A stretch of DNA of 64,000 nt from the NCBI GenBank assembly GCA_031432545.1, contig JAVKGX010000007.1, forward strand, positions 1-64,000, read 5' to 3'. Shown one piece after another: positions 53,457 to 62,241 of the stretch (position 1 is the first letter of the stretch; the number at the start of each line of letters is the position of its first letter). The notes beneath the pieces are model-generated. The model did not search any database. It was not told where the DNA came from and saw nothing but the letters and a program-made list of their open reading frames with translations. The DNA is from Armatimonadota bacterium (GTDB taxonomy: Bacteria > Sysuimicrobiota > Sysuimicrobiia > Sysuimicrobiales > Sysuimicrobiaceae). The position numbers and the translations under genes were made by a program.

Positions 53457-54638
53457 GTGGAACGCTCGGTTGGCCACACGGACACGCTGGCGGTCGCGAT
53501 CGTCTCGACGTATCCGCCCCGCGCCTGCGGGATCGCGACGTTCAGCCGCGATCTGGCCGCGGCGCTGCGGGCAGCGGGCGTGCGAACGCGGGTCGTGGGG
53601 ATGAACGAGGAGGCCGCAGGCTACACGTACGAGCCCGAGGTGGCCTGGCAGATCCACGACAACGCACCCGAGGAGTACCGGGCGGTGGCCGACGCACTGA
53701 ACCACAGCGACGTCGACGTCGTCAACCTCCAGCACGAGTTCGGGATCTTCGGGGGCGAGTGGGGCGAATACGTACTGGAACTCGTGGAACGCCTAGACCG
53801 GCCGCTCGTGACGACGCTGCACACCGTGCTGCCGAATCCACCGGCCCGGGCCCGCCGTATCGTCCGGGCGCTGTCGCGGCGTTCGTCGTGCGTGGTGGTC
53901 ATGAGCCCCTCGGCCCTGTCCCTGATGGAGGAGCGGTACGGGGTGGCGCGCAACAGGCTCAGGGTGATCTGGCACGGGGTGCCCGAGATCGAGTGGGTCC
54001 CGCGCGAGCGGGCAAAGGAGCGTCTGGGGCTCGGCGGACGACAGGTGCTCTCCACCTTCGGACTCGTGAACGCGGGGAAGGGGATCGAGGACGTGCTCGA
54101 TGCGCTCCCCTCTGTCGCGACCGCCTTCCCCGACGTCCTGTACCTGATTCTCGGGGAGACCCATCCCAACGTGCGGCGGCGCGAGGGGGAGAGCTACCGC
54201 AACATGCTCCTGGACAGGGTCCGGACACTGGGGTTAGGGGGCCACGTGCGGTTCGAGAACCGCTACATGGCGGACTCGGAGCTGATCGCATATCTGCAGG
54301 TGACCGACATCTACCTAACCCCGTACCACAACCCGGACCAGATTGTGAGCGGTACCCTCTCCTGGGCGTTGGCTGCGGGGTGCGCGATCGTCTCCACACC
54401 GTACCGATATGCGCAGGACGTGCTGGCGGACGATCGCGGCGTGCTGGTCCCGTTCCGGTCGCCTTCGGCGATCGCCTCGGCGGTGCGCAACCTGCTGGCG
54501 TCTGCGGAACGACGCCAGAGCATGGGGCAGCGGGCATACCGATTCGCCCGGCAGATGCTGTGGCCGTCGGTCGGCTCCCGGTATGCAGCACTGTTCGAAG
54601 AGGTCGCCGGCCGACGGGCGGTCGAGATGGCCGGCTGA
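53457..54638 (+). CDS. GT4-family glycosyltransferase
   Basis: A 393-residue GT-B retaining glycosyltransferase. The N-terminal domain opens VAIVSTYPPRACGIATFSRDL and contains VNLQHEFGIFGGEWGEY. The C-terminal nucleotide-sugar domain has STFGLVNAGKGIEDVLDALP and the late motif SGTLSWALAAGCAIVSTPY, where the common E-x7-E is reduced. GTG 53457 has GGGAGG nine bases upstream, and the protein pattern starts just after. Donor and acceptor are unknown; neighbours suggest mannoside or related oligosaccharide synthesis. Confidence 0.87.
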   Translation: MERSVGHTDTLAVAIVSTYPPRACGIATFSRDLAAALRAAGVRTRVVGMNEEAAGYTYEPEVAWQIHDNAPEEYRAVADALNHSDVDVVNLQHEFGIFGGEWGEYVLELVERLDRPLVTTLHTVLPNPPARARRIVRALSRRSSCVVVMSPSALSLMEERYGVARNRLRVIWHGVPEIEWVPRERAKERLGLGGRQVLSTFGLVNAGKGIEDVLDALPSVATAFPDVLYLILGETHPNVRRREGESYRNMLLDRVRTLGLGGHVRFENRYMADSELIAYLQVTDIYLTPYHNPDQIVSGTLSWALAAGCAIVSTPYRYAQDVLADDRGVLVPFRSPSAIASAVRNLLASAERRQSMGQRAYRFARQMLWPSVGSRYAALFEEVAGRRAVEMAG

Positions 54639-54644
54639 TCCGTC

Positions 54645-55646
54645 ATGCGCACAGGCTCTGCGGTCCGCCCGGTGGTGTCCATCCGCCTAGACCACCTGCG
54701 CCGTCTGACGGACGACTTCGGCGTCATCCAGTTCGCGCGGGGTCGCGACCCGGATCCCGCCAGCGGATATGCCGCCGACGACGTCGCGCGCGCTCTGGTC
54801 GTCGCGGCGCGTCTGGGACAGGAGGATCTCGCTCGAATCTACCTCGCCTTCCTCGGACGTGCCCTCCGCGCCGACGGCTGGTTCCACAACCTGTGGTCCC
54901 CATTTCGCCGTCCGCTGCCCGCGGCACGCTCCGAGGACTGCCAGGGAAGGTGTCTGTGGGCGCTGGGGGAGGTGGTGGGATCCTCGCTGCCGCACGAGCT
55001 GCGCGAGCAGGCGGGCCGCCTCGTCGCCGCGGCCGCACCTACCTCCGCACAACTGCACGGCGTTCGCGGGAGAGCCAACGCGTTGCTCGGCCTGGCGGTC
55101 GCGGGGCTTCCGGAGATCGTCAACAGCCTTGCGGACGCGCTGCACCGCCAGCTGGACCGGGCGCCCGATGCCTGGCCGTGGCCGGAACCCGTGCTGACGT
55201 ACGAACTGGCGCGCGTGCCCCACGGGCTGATCAGGAGCGCCGACAGGGTTCCGGCCGGAGCTCTTGTGCTCGCCACCGCGCTGCGGACCCTGGACTTCTT
55301 GATCGATGTGATGATTGAAGACGGCGTGGTCTGGCCGGTGGGCAACCGGGGCTGGTATCCGCGCGGCGGGACCAAGGCACGATGGGACCAGCAACCTGTG
55401 GACCCCGGCGCGCTGGCGGAGGCGTGCGCGGAGGCGTACAGGGCGACCGGGCTGGAGCGGTACCGCGAGGTGGCGAGGCTGGCGGTGCAGTGGTTCGAAG
55501 GTCGGAATGCCTGCCGGGTCCCGCTCGTCGACGAGGACGGCGCCTGCCGGGACGGCCTGAGTCCGCACGGCGTCAGCGAGAATCGGGGCGCGGAGTCCTG
55601 CCTGGCCTATCTGCTCGCGGCACTCACCGCTGCATCCCTCGTCTAG
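54645..55646 (+). CDS. Six-hairpin-glycosidase-like protein between two glycosyltransferases
   Basis: A 333-residue protein with repeating helical hairpins, as in (alpha/alpha)6-barrel glycosidases: ASGYAADDVARALVVAARL, DGWFHNLWSPFRRP, EDCQGRCLWALGEV, ALAEACAEAYRATGLERY. Acidic and aromatic residues sit at the hairpin turns. I cannot assign it to a numbered family. Such proteins are often found beside GT4 enzymes and GH130 phosphorylases. It starts six bases after the first glycosyltransferase stop and is followed at once by a second one, so the three form an operon. Confidence 0.72.
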   Translation: MRTGSAVRPVVSIRLDHLRRLTDDFGVIQFARGRDPDPASGYAADDVARALVVAARLGQEDLARIYLAFLGRALRADGWFHNLWSPFRRPLPAARSEDCQGRCLWALGEVVGSSLPHELREQAGRLVAAAAPTSAQLHGVRGRANALLGLAVAGLPEIVNSLADALHRQLDRAPDAWPWPEPVLTYELARVPHGLIRSADRVPAGALVLATALRTLDFLIDVMIEDGVVWPVGNRGWYPRGGTKARWDQQPVDPGALAEACAEAYRATGLERYREVARLAVQWFEGRNACRVPLVDEDGACRDGLSPHGVSENRGAESCLAYLLAALTAASLV

Positions 55647-55661
55647 AGAGCGGAGCGACCC

Positions 55662-56789
55662 GTGCGCGTGGCGATGCTTGCACCCATCGCGTGGCGGGTC
55701 CCCCCGCGCCACTACGGCGGCTGGGAACAGGCAGTCTCGGTCCTCACGGAAGGGTTGGTGGCCGCGGGCGTAGACGTCACGCTGTTCGCTTCCGGGGATT
55801 CGATCAGCTCCGCGCGCGTGCACAGCATCGTACCGCGGCCGCTGCAGGAGGATCCCGATCTCGGACGGTTGTCCCGGGCGTACGAGATCCTGCACGCGGT
55901 CTCGTGCCTGGAACATGCCGCCCGGTTCGACATCATCCACAACCACGCCGGATCCTTCGTGGTGTCCTACGCGCCCTTCGTGGCCGCGCCCCTGGTGACG
56001 ACCCTGCACGGCTCAGGTGCGGAACCGGACAGCGCCGTCCTGTACCGGCACTTCCGTGCCCTGCCCTACATCGCCCTCAGCAGTGCCGAACGCCGCCTGA
56101 TGGGGGAGCTGAACTGCGTCGCGACCATTCCCCACGGTGTCGACGTCGAGAAGTTTCCGTTCTCGGAGAGGGCAGGGGACTACCTCCTGTACGTCGGACG
56201 GGTCGCCAGGGTCAAGGGCGTGCACAACGCGATCGCCGTGGCGAAGGCGACCGGCGTTCCGCTGGTGATCGGAGGGATCGTACCGCCCGAAGAGCGCGAC
56301 TACTTCGAGCTGGAGGTCGCCCCCCACATCGACGGACACACCGTCCGCTTCGTCGGCCCGGTGGACGCCGACCGGCGCAACCGCTACTGCCTGGGGGCGC
56401 TGGCGCTGCTACACCTTGTAGAGTACGAGGAGGCGTTCGGACTCACGATGATCGAAGCGATGGCCTGCGGACTCCCCGTGATCGGCACCGCGCGCGGATC
56501 CGTACCGGAGGTCGTGGCGCACGGACGGACCGGTTTCGTGGTGGGCGACCTGGCCGAGGCAACCGAAGCGGTCCGGCGGGCGGCTGGGATCTCTCGCGCT
56601 GCGTGCAGGGAGTGGGTGGCCCGGCGCTTCAGCGCGTCGAAGATGGTCCAGCGACACCTCCGCGCCTACCGCCGGATCGTCGAACGGTGGCGCGCGGGGT
56701 CTAGCGGGCGCCGTCCTGCCGGGCAAGCAAGGTGGCGTCGCGTGCCCAGGCCAGCATCCGATCCCGAGGCACCGACGCCACGCCGATGA
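55662..56789 (+). CDS. Second GT4-family glycosyltransferase
   Basis: A 375-residue GT-B enzyme with MLAPIAWRVPPRHYGGWEQA at the start, LLYVGRVARVKGVHNAIAVA, and the nucleotide-sugar motif EYEEAFGLTMIEAMACGLPV with both Glu of E-x7-E. The pattern is unlike the first glycosyltransferase, so the two likely act at different steps. The last ~30 residues are Arg/Pro-rich and lie over the 3' end of the opposing GH130 gene (89-bp convergent overlap). That tail may be a by-product of the overlap. Confidence 0.88.
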   Translation: MRVAMLAPIAWRVPPRHYGGWEQAVSVLTEGLVAAGVDVTLFASGDSISSARVHSIVPRPLQEDPDLGRLSRAYEILHAVSCLEHAARFDIIHNHAGSFVVSYAPFVAAPLVTTLHGSGAEPDSAVLYRHFRALPYIALSSAERRLMGELNCVATIPHGVDVEKFPFSERAGDYLLYVGRVARVKGVHNAIAVAKATGVPLVIGGIVPPEERDYFELEVAPHIDGHTVRFVGPVDADRRNRYCLGALALLHLVEYEEAFGLTMIEAMACGLPVIGTARGSVPEVVAHGRTGFVVGDLAEATEAVRRAAGISRAACREWVARRFSASKMVQRHLRAYRRIVERWRAGSSGRRPAGQARWRRVPRPASDPEAPTPRR

Positions 56790-57735
56790 CGCTGTCAGCG
56801 GCGCCGTAGTAGGCCATGATGCGCCCGCCGTAGTCGACCGCGCCGCACGAGAAGACGACGTTCGGTACGAGGCCTTCCCGTTCGTAGGGCTCTTCGGGTT
56901 CCAGGATCGGATTGTCCGAGCGCGCCACGACCCGGCGCGGGTCGTGGAGGTCGAGCAGCGCCAAACCCAACCGGTAGACGCGGTGGTCGTCGACCCCATG
57001 GTAGATCAACAGCCAACCATAGGGCGTGAACAGGGGAGGGCCCGCCACCCCGACCCGGTTGCCATCCCATTGCCCCGGTCGAACCCGGATCAGCGGACCG
57101 TAGTTATGCCAGTGGTGGAGGTCGGACGACACCCCGAGGTGGATGTCCGGGAACAGACGGTGCAGCAGGAGGTAGCGGCCCCGAATCTTGCGCGGGAACA
57201 GGGCGCCGTTCTTGTTGTCCCAGTTGCGGAACGCCAGCCCGCACCGCCGGAAGTTGCGGAAGTCACGGGTCCGGGCGATGGCGATGCGGGTACGCCAGGG
57301 TACTCCCTCGTCGGAGAACGCCGAGGGGCGCCTGTACTGTCGGGGCTTGAGCGCCGGGTACAGGGAGGCGGCGGTGTAGCACAGGTAGTAGACGTCGCCG
57401 ATGCGGGAGACCCGGGGGTCTTCGACCCCCAGACGCTCCCACGTGTTGTCGATCGCGGGTTCGAACACCGGTCGGGGGCTCCGATGGGCGACGGTGACCC
57501 CGTCCTCTTCCAGGACGGCCAGCCCCAGCCGCGAGATCCAGTCCACACCCTGGGCCCGGTACAGCAGGTGGACGCGTCCGCGGTACACCGCGGCGGCCGT
57601 GTTGTAGACCCACCGGGACTCCCACCACCTGTCGGTGGGCTGGAGGATCGGGTTGCCCCGGTACCTCTCCAGGCGCGGGGCGGAGAGGGTCGCGGGTTGG
57701 TGCCGCTCGGCGACTTGTGTGGTGGTGCTCGTCAC
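56701..57735 (-). CDS. GH130-family beta-mannoside phosphorylase/hydrolase
   Basis: A 344-residue five-bladed beta-propeller enzyme. The signature GVEDPRVSRIGDVYYLCYTA carries the catalytic Asp. It also has NPILQPTDRWWESRWVYNTA near the N-terminus, the conserved KNGALFPRKIRGRYLLLHR, and a late YYGAADSVIGVASV. GH130 members phosphorolyse or hydrolyse beta-mannosides. Family membership is clear; subfamily and substrate are not. GTG 57735 has GGAGGG nine bases before it. The gene opposes the glycosyltransferase operon and diverges from the GPH transporter. Confidence 0.88.
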   Translation of the reverse strand: MTSTTTQVAERHQPATLSAPRLERYRGNPILQPTDRWWESRWVYNTAAAVYRGRVHLLYRAQGVDWISRLGLAVLEEDGVTVAHRSPRPVFEPAIDNTWERLGVEDPRVSRIGDVYYLCYTAASLYPALKPRQYRRPSAFSDEGVPWRTRIAIARTRDFRNFRRCGLAFRNWDNKNGALFPRKIRGRYLLLHRLFPDIHLGVSSDLHHWHNYGPLIRVRPGQWDGNRVGVAGPPLFTPYGWLLIYHGVDDHRVYRLGLALLDLHDPRRVVARSDNPILEPEEPYEREGLVPNVVFSCGAVDYGGRIMAYYGAADSVIGVASVPRDRMLAWARDATLLARQDGAR

Positions 57736-57836
57736 GATCGCTCGCCCTCCGTACCCAGCCCAACAGCATACCATCCCGGGCAAGACGCTCGAAGAGGCGA
57801 TACTGAGCCCGTCGGGGCGGCGTTGCCTGAACTACG

Positions 57837-57852
57837 CATAATGTATCTTATG
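57837..57852. promoter_or_regulatory. AT-rich inverted repeat between GH130 and the transporter
   Basis: CATAA-TGTATC-TTATG, in a short AT-rich island within very GC-rich DNA, between divergent genes. It may contain promoter elements for one or both genes or an operator. Confidence 0.35.
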
Positions 57853-57929
57853 TAAACTCAGGCTCACCGACCTGGAAGGTCGGGCCGACGCTGGCCGATC
57901 AGGCATGCTGAAGGCGCGCACGGTGCCCG

Positions 57930-59252
57930 ATGAGACCTGCCGACGACACCAACCCGACGGGACGGCCTCCGGAGTCTGCCGCGCCGGCTGAGGCGCCCCG
58001 TTATGCGGTGGGGATGTTCGGCCTCACCTTGATCAGTCAGGCGTTCGGAACCTACCTGCTCTTCTACTACGTCGACGTCCTCGGTTTGCCGGCCGGGCTG
58101 GCGGCCATGGCGCGCATCGCCTACACCGCCTGGGACGTGTTCAACGACCCGCTCACGGGATATCTGTCGGACCGGACCCGTAGCCGATGGGGCCGACGGC
58201 GCCCGTGGCTGGTCGTCGGCCTACCGTTCTACTTGCTGTTCTTCCTGATGGCCTTCTGGGTGCCCGGCGGGCTGCGTGAGGAGGTGCTGTTCTGGTATCT
58301 GCTAACTGTGGTACTGCTGTTCGAGGGTGCGGCAACCGCGGTATGGACGAACTTCTCGGCCCTGTTTCCCGAGATCTTTCGCGGACTGCGGTCACGTGCG
58401 CGCGCGGCGGCGTGGAAGCACGGTGCGCAGATCGCGGGGCTCATCGCGGGGGTAGCGCTCACGCCGCTGGCGTACGACACGCTGGGGTTCGGCGGAATGG
58501 CGCTAGTGTATGCGTTGGTGGGGGCGGTGACGATGGGACCCGTCTTCGCGACCACCCCGGAGGACCGCCTGGCCACCGATCCCCGGCCGCTCGGGTTGCT
58601 GGCGGCGCTACGGCACACACTGGGCAATCGCCCGTTCTGGCTGTTCCTCGCGGCCCAGGGCCTGGTCCAGGCCGCATTCGGCGTGATGGTGGCCGGCATG
58701 GCCTTCTACGCCAGGTACACCCTCGCGTTGGATGCGCGGGAGACGTCGGCGCTGTTCACTGCGGTGTTCGCGGTCGCCCTCGCTGCGGTGGTGCCCTGGA
58801 GCCGCGCGGCGGCCCGGCGCGGTGGCAAGACCGTCTGGGCATCCGGGATCGGCGCTGTGGCCCTCGCTGTTCTGCCGCTGGCCGCCGCGCGGGATCTGTG
58901 GACGGGCGTCGCGGCCGGAGCGGCCGTGGGGTTGGCGCTGGGCGGCGTGCTGGTCGGTAGCGAGGTCGTCCTGGCGTACATCATCGATCGGGACGCGCAG
59001 GCCACCGGACGGCGTCGCGAGGCGCTGCACTACAGCATCAACGGTCTGATCACCCGCCTGGCGATCACCAGCCAGGCACTGGCCTTCGCGCTGCTGACCC
59101 CTCTGTTCGGGTACGTGAGCGGCACCGATCCGGGTCCCGCCCCGGGTGCGGCCTTCCGCTTTTTCATGACCGTCCTTCCGTTTTGTGCACTCGCCGCCGC
59201 CTGGGCGGTCGCACGCCGCTTTCCGCACGCCGCCGACGATCGGATCTCGTGA
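57930..59252 (+). CDS. GPH-family sugar:cation symporter (MFS)
   Basis: A 440-residue, 12-helix transporter of the glycoside-pentoside-hexuronide group. The hallmark loop is AWDVFNDPLTGYLSDRTRSR followed by WGRRRPWL. The N-terminal ~25 residues are polar and the protein ends shortly after helix 12. Relatives import disaccharides and other glycosides with Na+ or H+. Its divergent placement from GH130 suggests it feeds, or exports, the same glycoside. The ATG has no strong ribosome-binding site. Confidence 0.88.
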   Translation: MRPADDTNPTGRPPESAAPAEAPRYAVGMFGLTLISQAFGTYLLFYYVDVLGLPAGLAAMARIAYTAWDVFNDPLTGYLSDRTRSRWGRRRPWLVVGLPFYLLFFLMAFWVPGGLREEVLFWYLLTVVLLFEGAATAVWTNFSALFPEIFRGLRSRARAAAWKHGAQIAGLIAGVALTPLAYDTLGFGGMALVYALVGAVTMGPVFATTPEDRLATDPRPLGLLAALRHTLGNRPFWLFLAAQGLVQAAFGVMVAGMAFYARYTLALDARETSALFTAVFAVALAAVVPWSRAAARRGGKTVWASGIGAVALAVLPLAAARDLWTGVAAGAAVGLALGGVLVGSEVVLAYIIDRDAQATGRRREALHYSINGLITRLAITSQALAFALLTPLFGYVSGTDPGPAPGAAFRFFMTVLPFCALAAAWAVARRFPHAADDRIS

Positions 59253-59291
59253 CGGGAGCCCACGCCTTTGGCTGTGCGCGAGACGCGGGAC

Positions 59292-59525
59292 TCAGGGGAA
59301 CAGCCGCTCTCCGGTCTCCGCGTCCTCGACGAGGATGGCCATCGTGGGACAACCTTCGGCGGCTTCCAGGATCTTGTCCGGGCCATCGCCGGCTGTGTCC
59401 AGCACCGACGACTGGCCGGCCTCGTTGAGCGTGAAGACGGCCGGGGCGATCCGCACGCAGATCGCCGAACCCACGCAGCGGTCGTAGTCGATGCGGATGC
59501 GCAGCCGGCGCTCCACCGCTACCAC
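59292..59525 (-). CDS. 3Fe-4S ferredoxin, P450 electron donor
   Basis: A 77-residue ferredoxin with DYDRCVGSAICVRIAPAVF (C-x5-C) and the later EGCPTMAI, three Cys in the pattern of single 3Fe-4S cluster ferredoxins that reduce bacterial P450s. GTG 59525 lies within the last codons of the P450 gene (overlap 59519-59525), so the two are translationally coupled and very probably partners. No ferredoxin reductase is nearby. Confidence 0.88.
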   Translation of the reverse strand: MVAVERRLRIRIDYDRCVGSAICVRIAPAVFTLNEAGQSSVLDTAGDGPDKILEAAEGCPTMAILVEDAETGERLFP

Positions 59526-60727
59526 TCCACGTGCAGCGCCGACAGCGCCCGCGAGACGAGCGTGGGATGGTACTCCAGGTCCTCGCTGGCAAGCCGCATC
59601 CGGGGGAACCGCTCCGCCAGCGCGGCAAAGGCCTCCTGCCCTTCGACCCGCGCCAAGGGGGCGCCCAAGCAGACGTGAATGCCGTGCCCGAATGCTACGT
59701 GCGGGTTGGGGCTGCGTGTGATGTCAACCCGATCGGGGTCCGGATACCTGGCGGGATCGCGGTTGGCCGAAGCCAGCACCAACAGCATGCGGTCCCCCGA
59801 GCGCATCGTCTTTCCGCCCATCTCCACGTCGACCTTGGCCCAGCGGAACGTGGCCTTGACGGGCCCATCGTATCGCAGCAGCTCCTCGGTCGCCGACCGG
59901 CTGAGCGAAGCATCGCGCCGCAGCAGTTCCCACTGATCGCGGTTGCGCAGCAGTGCCAGCAGGCCGTTGGCCAGCAGGTTCGTGGTGGTCTCGTGGCCGG
60001 CAAACAGCAACACGGTGCACGTGGCCAGCAGTTCCTCCTCCGATAGCAGATCGCCCCTCTCCTCGGCCTGCACGAGAGCGGAGATCAGGTCGTCGCGCGG
60101 ATTGCGGCGCCGGTCGTGGATGAGTGGCTGGAAGTACTCGAGCAGATGGATCAGACCACGCTGCGATCGGTCTCGCCGGTGTGGGTCGTCGGCCCGGATG
60201 AAGAAGATGCGGGACGTCTCGTCCGACCACTCCTTCACCGCTTCGCGGTCCTCCGGCGGGACGCCCATGTATTCGGAGATCACGATGACGGGCAGGTGGA
60301 AGGCGAAGTCTCGGATGAACTCCATCTGCCCCCTGCCTTCGACTGCGTCCAGGAGTTCGTGGACGATCTGCCGCGTGCGGGGTCTCAGCCGCTCCACGCT
60401 GGTGGGTGTGAACGCCTTGTTCACGAGCATCCGGACACGTGTATGGTAGGGAGGGTCGGTGAACACGAGCCACTTGGAGAAGTACTGAATGAGGACGTGC
60501 AGACGCTCGCGGTCGTATTCGGACAGCTCCCGCACGAAGTGGGCCATCCGATCCGACGAAAGCCGTTCGGGATCGCGGAACGCCCGCACGACGTCGTCAT
60601 ATCGGGTGACCAGCCACCCGCCCCACCGCTCGTTCCAATGCACGGGGTCGTGCTCGCGCAGCCACGCAAAGTACGTGTACGGATCGGCCACCACGTCCGG
60701 CGCGAGCAGGTCGTCCTGGACGATCAT
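59519..60727 (-). CDS. Cytochrome P450, soluble bacterial type
   Basis: A 402-residue haem monooxygenase. The I-helix oxygen-activation motif is AGHETTTNLLANG, the K-helix ExxR is in EELLR, and the haem-binding loop is FGHGIHVCLGAPLAR with Cys353 as thiolate ligand. The pattern resembles soluble CYP107-like enzymes, with no membrane anchor. ATG 60727 follows a GGGGGAGAGGGAG run, and an upstream TACAAT (minus strand, 60781-60776) may be the -10. The substrate is unknown. Confidence 0.92.
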   Translation of the reverse strand: MIVQDDLLAPDVVADPYTYFAWLREHDPVHWNERWGGWLVTRYDDVVRAFRDPERLSSDRMAHFVRELSEYDRERLHVLIQYFSKWLVFTDPPYHTRVRMLVNKAFTPTSVERLRPRTRQIVHELLDAVEGRGQMEFIRDFAFHLPVIVISEYMGVPPEDREAVKEWSDETSRIFFIRADDPHRRDRSQRGLIHLLEYFQPLIHDRRRNPRDDLISALVQAEERGDLLSEEELLATCTVLLFAGHETTTNLLANGLLALLRNRDQWELLRRDASLSRSATEELLRYDGPVKATFRWAKVDVEMGGKTMRSGDRMLLVLASANRDPARYPDPDRVDITRSPNPHVAFGHGIHVCLGAPLARVEGQEAFAALAERFPRMRLASEDLEYHPTLVSRALSALHVEW

Positions 60728-60860
60728 CTCCCTCTCCCCCATTCGACGTGGGCCGCGCACTGGCCACCCCCGACCATTGTACATCCCGCGGGGCCGCGCA
60801 ACGCCGTCTGCGCCGAGATCGGCAGCGTCAACAGGCAGACGAGCGGGATCGTGCGCAGCG

Positions 60861-62129
60861 TCAACGACGGGCCGGGCTTGCGAGATCCATGGCTGCACGG
60901 CTCGGGGTCGATGCGGCCGCCGCCCCGGATCGGGCAATCGCGACGGCCAGCCGCACCACCGGGTCCAGCAGTTCCGGCCGGACCTTGTCGGCGGTGTCCT
61001 GGGGCGTGTGGTAGTTCGGGTCGTCGGGACGGTGCAGGAAGGCGACCGGTATGCCGGCGCGCTCGAACGCCACGTGGTCGCTGGCACCCATGCGGCGTTG
61101 CTCGATCCGGATGCCCATTGCCCGCGCCGCTTCCAAGCCCGCCTCCACCAGCCTCGGGTCGCCGCCGCCGTTTCCGATCAGCAGTCGCTCGCCCACGCCG
61201 ACCATGTCCAGGTTGATCATGCCGACCACACCGCGGATCCGGTCGCCGTTCGCGTAGGCGAACGAGCCGAACAGCCCGAGTTCTTCGGCGCCGAAGGCGA
61301 CGAACTCCGGCGCAACCCGCGGGGGCTGCTGGCGCAGAAGCCGCGCAGCCTCGAGCATCGCCCCTACCCCCGAGGCGTTGTCGTTGGCGCCGGGGCTGCC
61401 CTCGACGGAATCCATGTGTCCTCCGATGACCAGCCGGCGCTCCCCGGGACCGGCCACGCTCCCGATGACGTTCCACGACGGTCGCTGCTCGTTGATCGTG
61501 TCCACCAGCAGCGTCGCGGTGACGGGCCCCGCCCGGACCATACCCAGCAACCGCTGCCCTTCCTCCTGCGAGATCATCACCGCAGGAATGCTCGTCACGC
61601 GCCCCAGCGTGCCGACCACCAGCCCCGGCTGGTGGTTGTACACGATGACCGCGACCGCCCCCGCCCGGGACGCGTTGTCGACCTTCTCGAAGAACGTGAT
61701 GTCGCCTCGCTCGACCAGAACGATCCTGCCGCGTACGTCCGTGCCGGCGAAGTCGCTCGGCAGGCCACGTCCGGCGGCTACGACCTGCGCGCGGATCGGG
61801 CCAGGGGTCGACGGCGAGTAGAACAGGGCCCGCGCGTCCAGACGCAGCGGTTGCGGCCCACTGAGTTCGAGAGCGACCTGTCGGGTTTCGAAATACGGAA
61901 ACGGAAAAGAGACCACCTCGGCATGGTAACCGTAGGCGCGCAGCTGTGAGGCGATGTACTCGGCTCCGCGGCGCTCGGTCAGCGTTCCGGCCACCCGCGG
62001 TCCCATCCCCGCCAGCACGCGTACGTGCTCGTACGCCCGGTCGCCCGCGCTGGCCGGCCCACCATGCGCAACCGGCAGCGCCGACGCCGCCACGAAAACC
62101 ACTATCCACAGCAGCGCACTCCGTCGCAC
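60861..62129 (-). CDS. Secreted M28-family aminopeptidase with PA domain
   Basis: A 422-residue exported zinc peptidase. It has a signal peptide (~1-28: RRSALLWIVVFVAASALPVA), a protease-associated insert (~95-200, GRIVLVERGDITFFEKVDNA), then the M28 core. Core metal ligands and catalytic residues are in GGHMDSVEGSPGANDNASG, FGAEELGLFG, NLDMVG and NYHTPQDTADK, so the site is complete. GTG 62129 has TGGAGG nine bases upstream. The frame upstream is open but would precede the signal peptide. Likely role: extracellular peptide degradation. Confidence 0.91.
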   Translation of the reverse strand: MRRSALLWIVVFVAASALPVAHGGPASAGDRAYEHVRVLAGMGPRVAGTLTERRGAEYIASQLRAYGYHAEVVSFPFPYFETRQVALELSGPQPLRLDARALFYSPSTPGPIRAQVVAAGRGLPSDFAGTDVRGRIVLVERGDITFFEKVDNASRAGAVAVIVYNHQPGLVVGTLGRVTSIPAVMISQEEGQRLLGMVRAGPVTATLLVDTINEQRPSWNVIGSVAGPGERRLVIGGHMDSVEGSPGANDNASGVGAMLEAARLLRQQPPRVAPEFVAFGAEELGLFGSFAYANGDRIRGVVGMINLDMVGVGERLLIGNGGGDPRLVEAGLEAARAMGIRIEQRRMGASDHVAFERAGIPVAFLHRPDDPNYHTPQDTADKVRPELLDPVVRLAVAIARSGAAAASTPSRAAMDLASPARR

Positions 62130-62241
62130 GGAGACGACCTCCACGTAACCATGATCCCGGGATGGTGCAAGCCTCACGCAGAATCGTCGCCGGAGAATTT
62201 GTCGGATCCGTGAAGGGTGCGACGGCCGATGTCGGTGCAAA

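Noticed and set aside
60728-60860. Small gene between P450 and the M28 peptidase
   Set aside because: The open frames are extensions of the flanking genes. Only a possible -10 (TACAAT, minus strand) and a short GC-rich stem are visible.
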